Below, piece by piece: positions 10,879 to 10,880 of a DNA stretch of 10,880 bases (within the stretch, counting starts at the first letter, position 1; every line of letters starts with the position of its first letter). The DNA is from an uncultured Campylobacter sp. (GTDB lineage Bacteria; Campylobacterota; Campylobacteria; Campylobacterales; Campylobacteraceae), in contig NZ_CALIBF010000113.1 of the NCBI RefSeq assembly GCF_938045465.1, forward strand, positions 1 to 10,880, read 5' to 3'. The notes under the pieces were generated by a model, which saw only the letters and a program-made list of their open reading frames with translations, was not told the origin of the DNA and searched no databases. The position numbers and the translations under genes were made by a program.

Positions 10879-10880
10879 TC

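Overview
The window looks like chromosome from an epsilonproteobacterium, most likely a higher-GC Campylobacter of the oral type (C. gracilis, C. rectus, C. showae or C. curvus). This is inferred from gene content and codon style, because no rRNA or other phylogenetic marker is present. The pointers are a DMSO/TMAO reductase preceded by a one-haem cytochrome, as at Cj0264c/Cj0265c of C. jejuni; fairly GC-rich genes strewn with AAATTT-type words; and AT-rich intergenic gaps.

Layout from left to right. A DUF805 membrane protein (107-550, +) has its own promoter. A cytosolic haem-carrier gene, hutX (768-1280, +), has a candidate Fur box. A 400-base gap full of stem-loops (1281-1681) lies between hutX and a convergent AT-rich gene of unknown function (1682-2116, -). 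An AT-rich gap with an extended -10 promoter and twin palindromes leads into a three-gene operon (2493-6234, +): a DsbB-fold membrane protein, a periplasmic monohaem cytochrome c, and a Tat-exported molybdopterin N-/S-oxide reductase. A repeat-bearing gap (6235-6536) follows. The rest is on the minus strand: an unknown AT-rich membrane protein (6537-7349), an NSS-family sodium-coupled transporter (7541-8854), a 640-base gap with no clear gene, and a CNNM/CorC-family protein with CBS domains (9497-10834).

The three-gene operon is the coherent system here. The cytochrome resembles the C-terminal haem domain of TorC without TorC's membrane-bound multihaem quinol dehydrogenase. The first gene encodes a DsbB-like quinone-protein scaffold in which the CXXC next to the quinone has become T-Q-M-S, while the periplasmic Cys pair remains. 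One reading is a compact respiratory chain with a repurposed DsbB-like membrane partner; this is inference. The reductase keeps the Tyr and Trp pattern of DMSO reductases rather than strict TMAO reductases, so S-oxides are plausible substrates.

Two sequence-wide signals cut across the genes: strong enrichment of RAATTY hexamers, including inside GC-rich coding sequence, and seven copies of the 9-mer AAATTCTAC, mostly intergenic.
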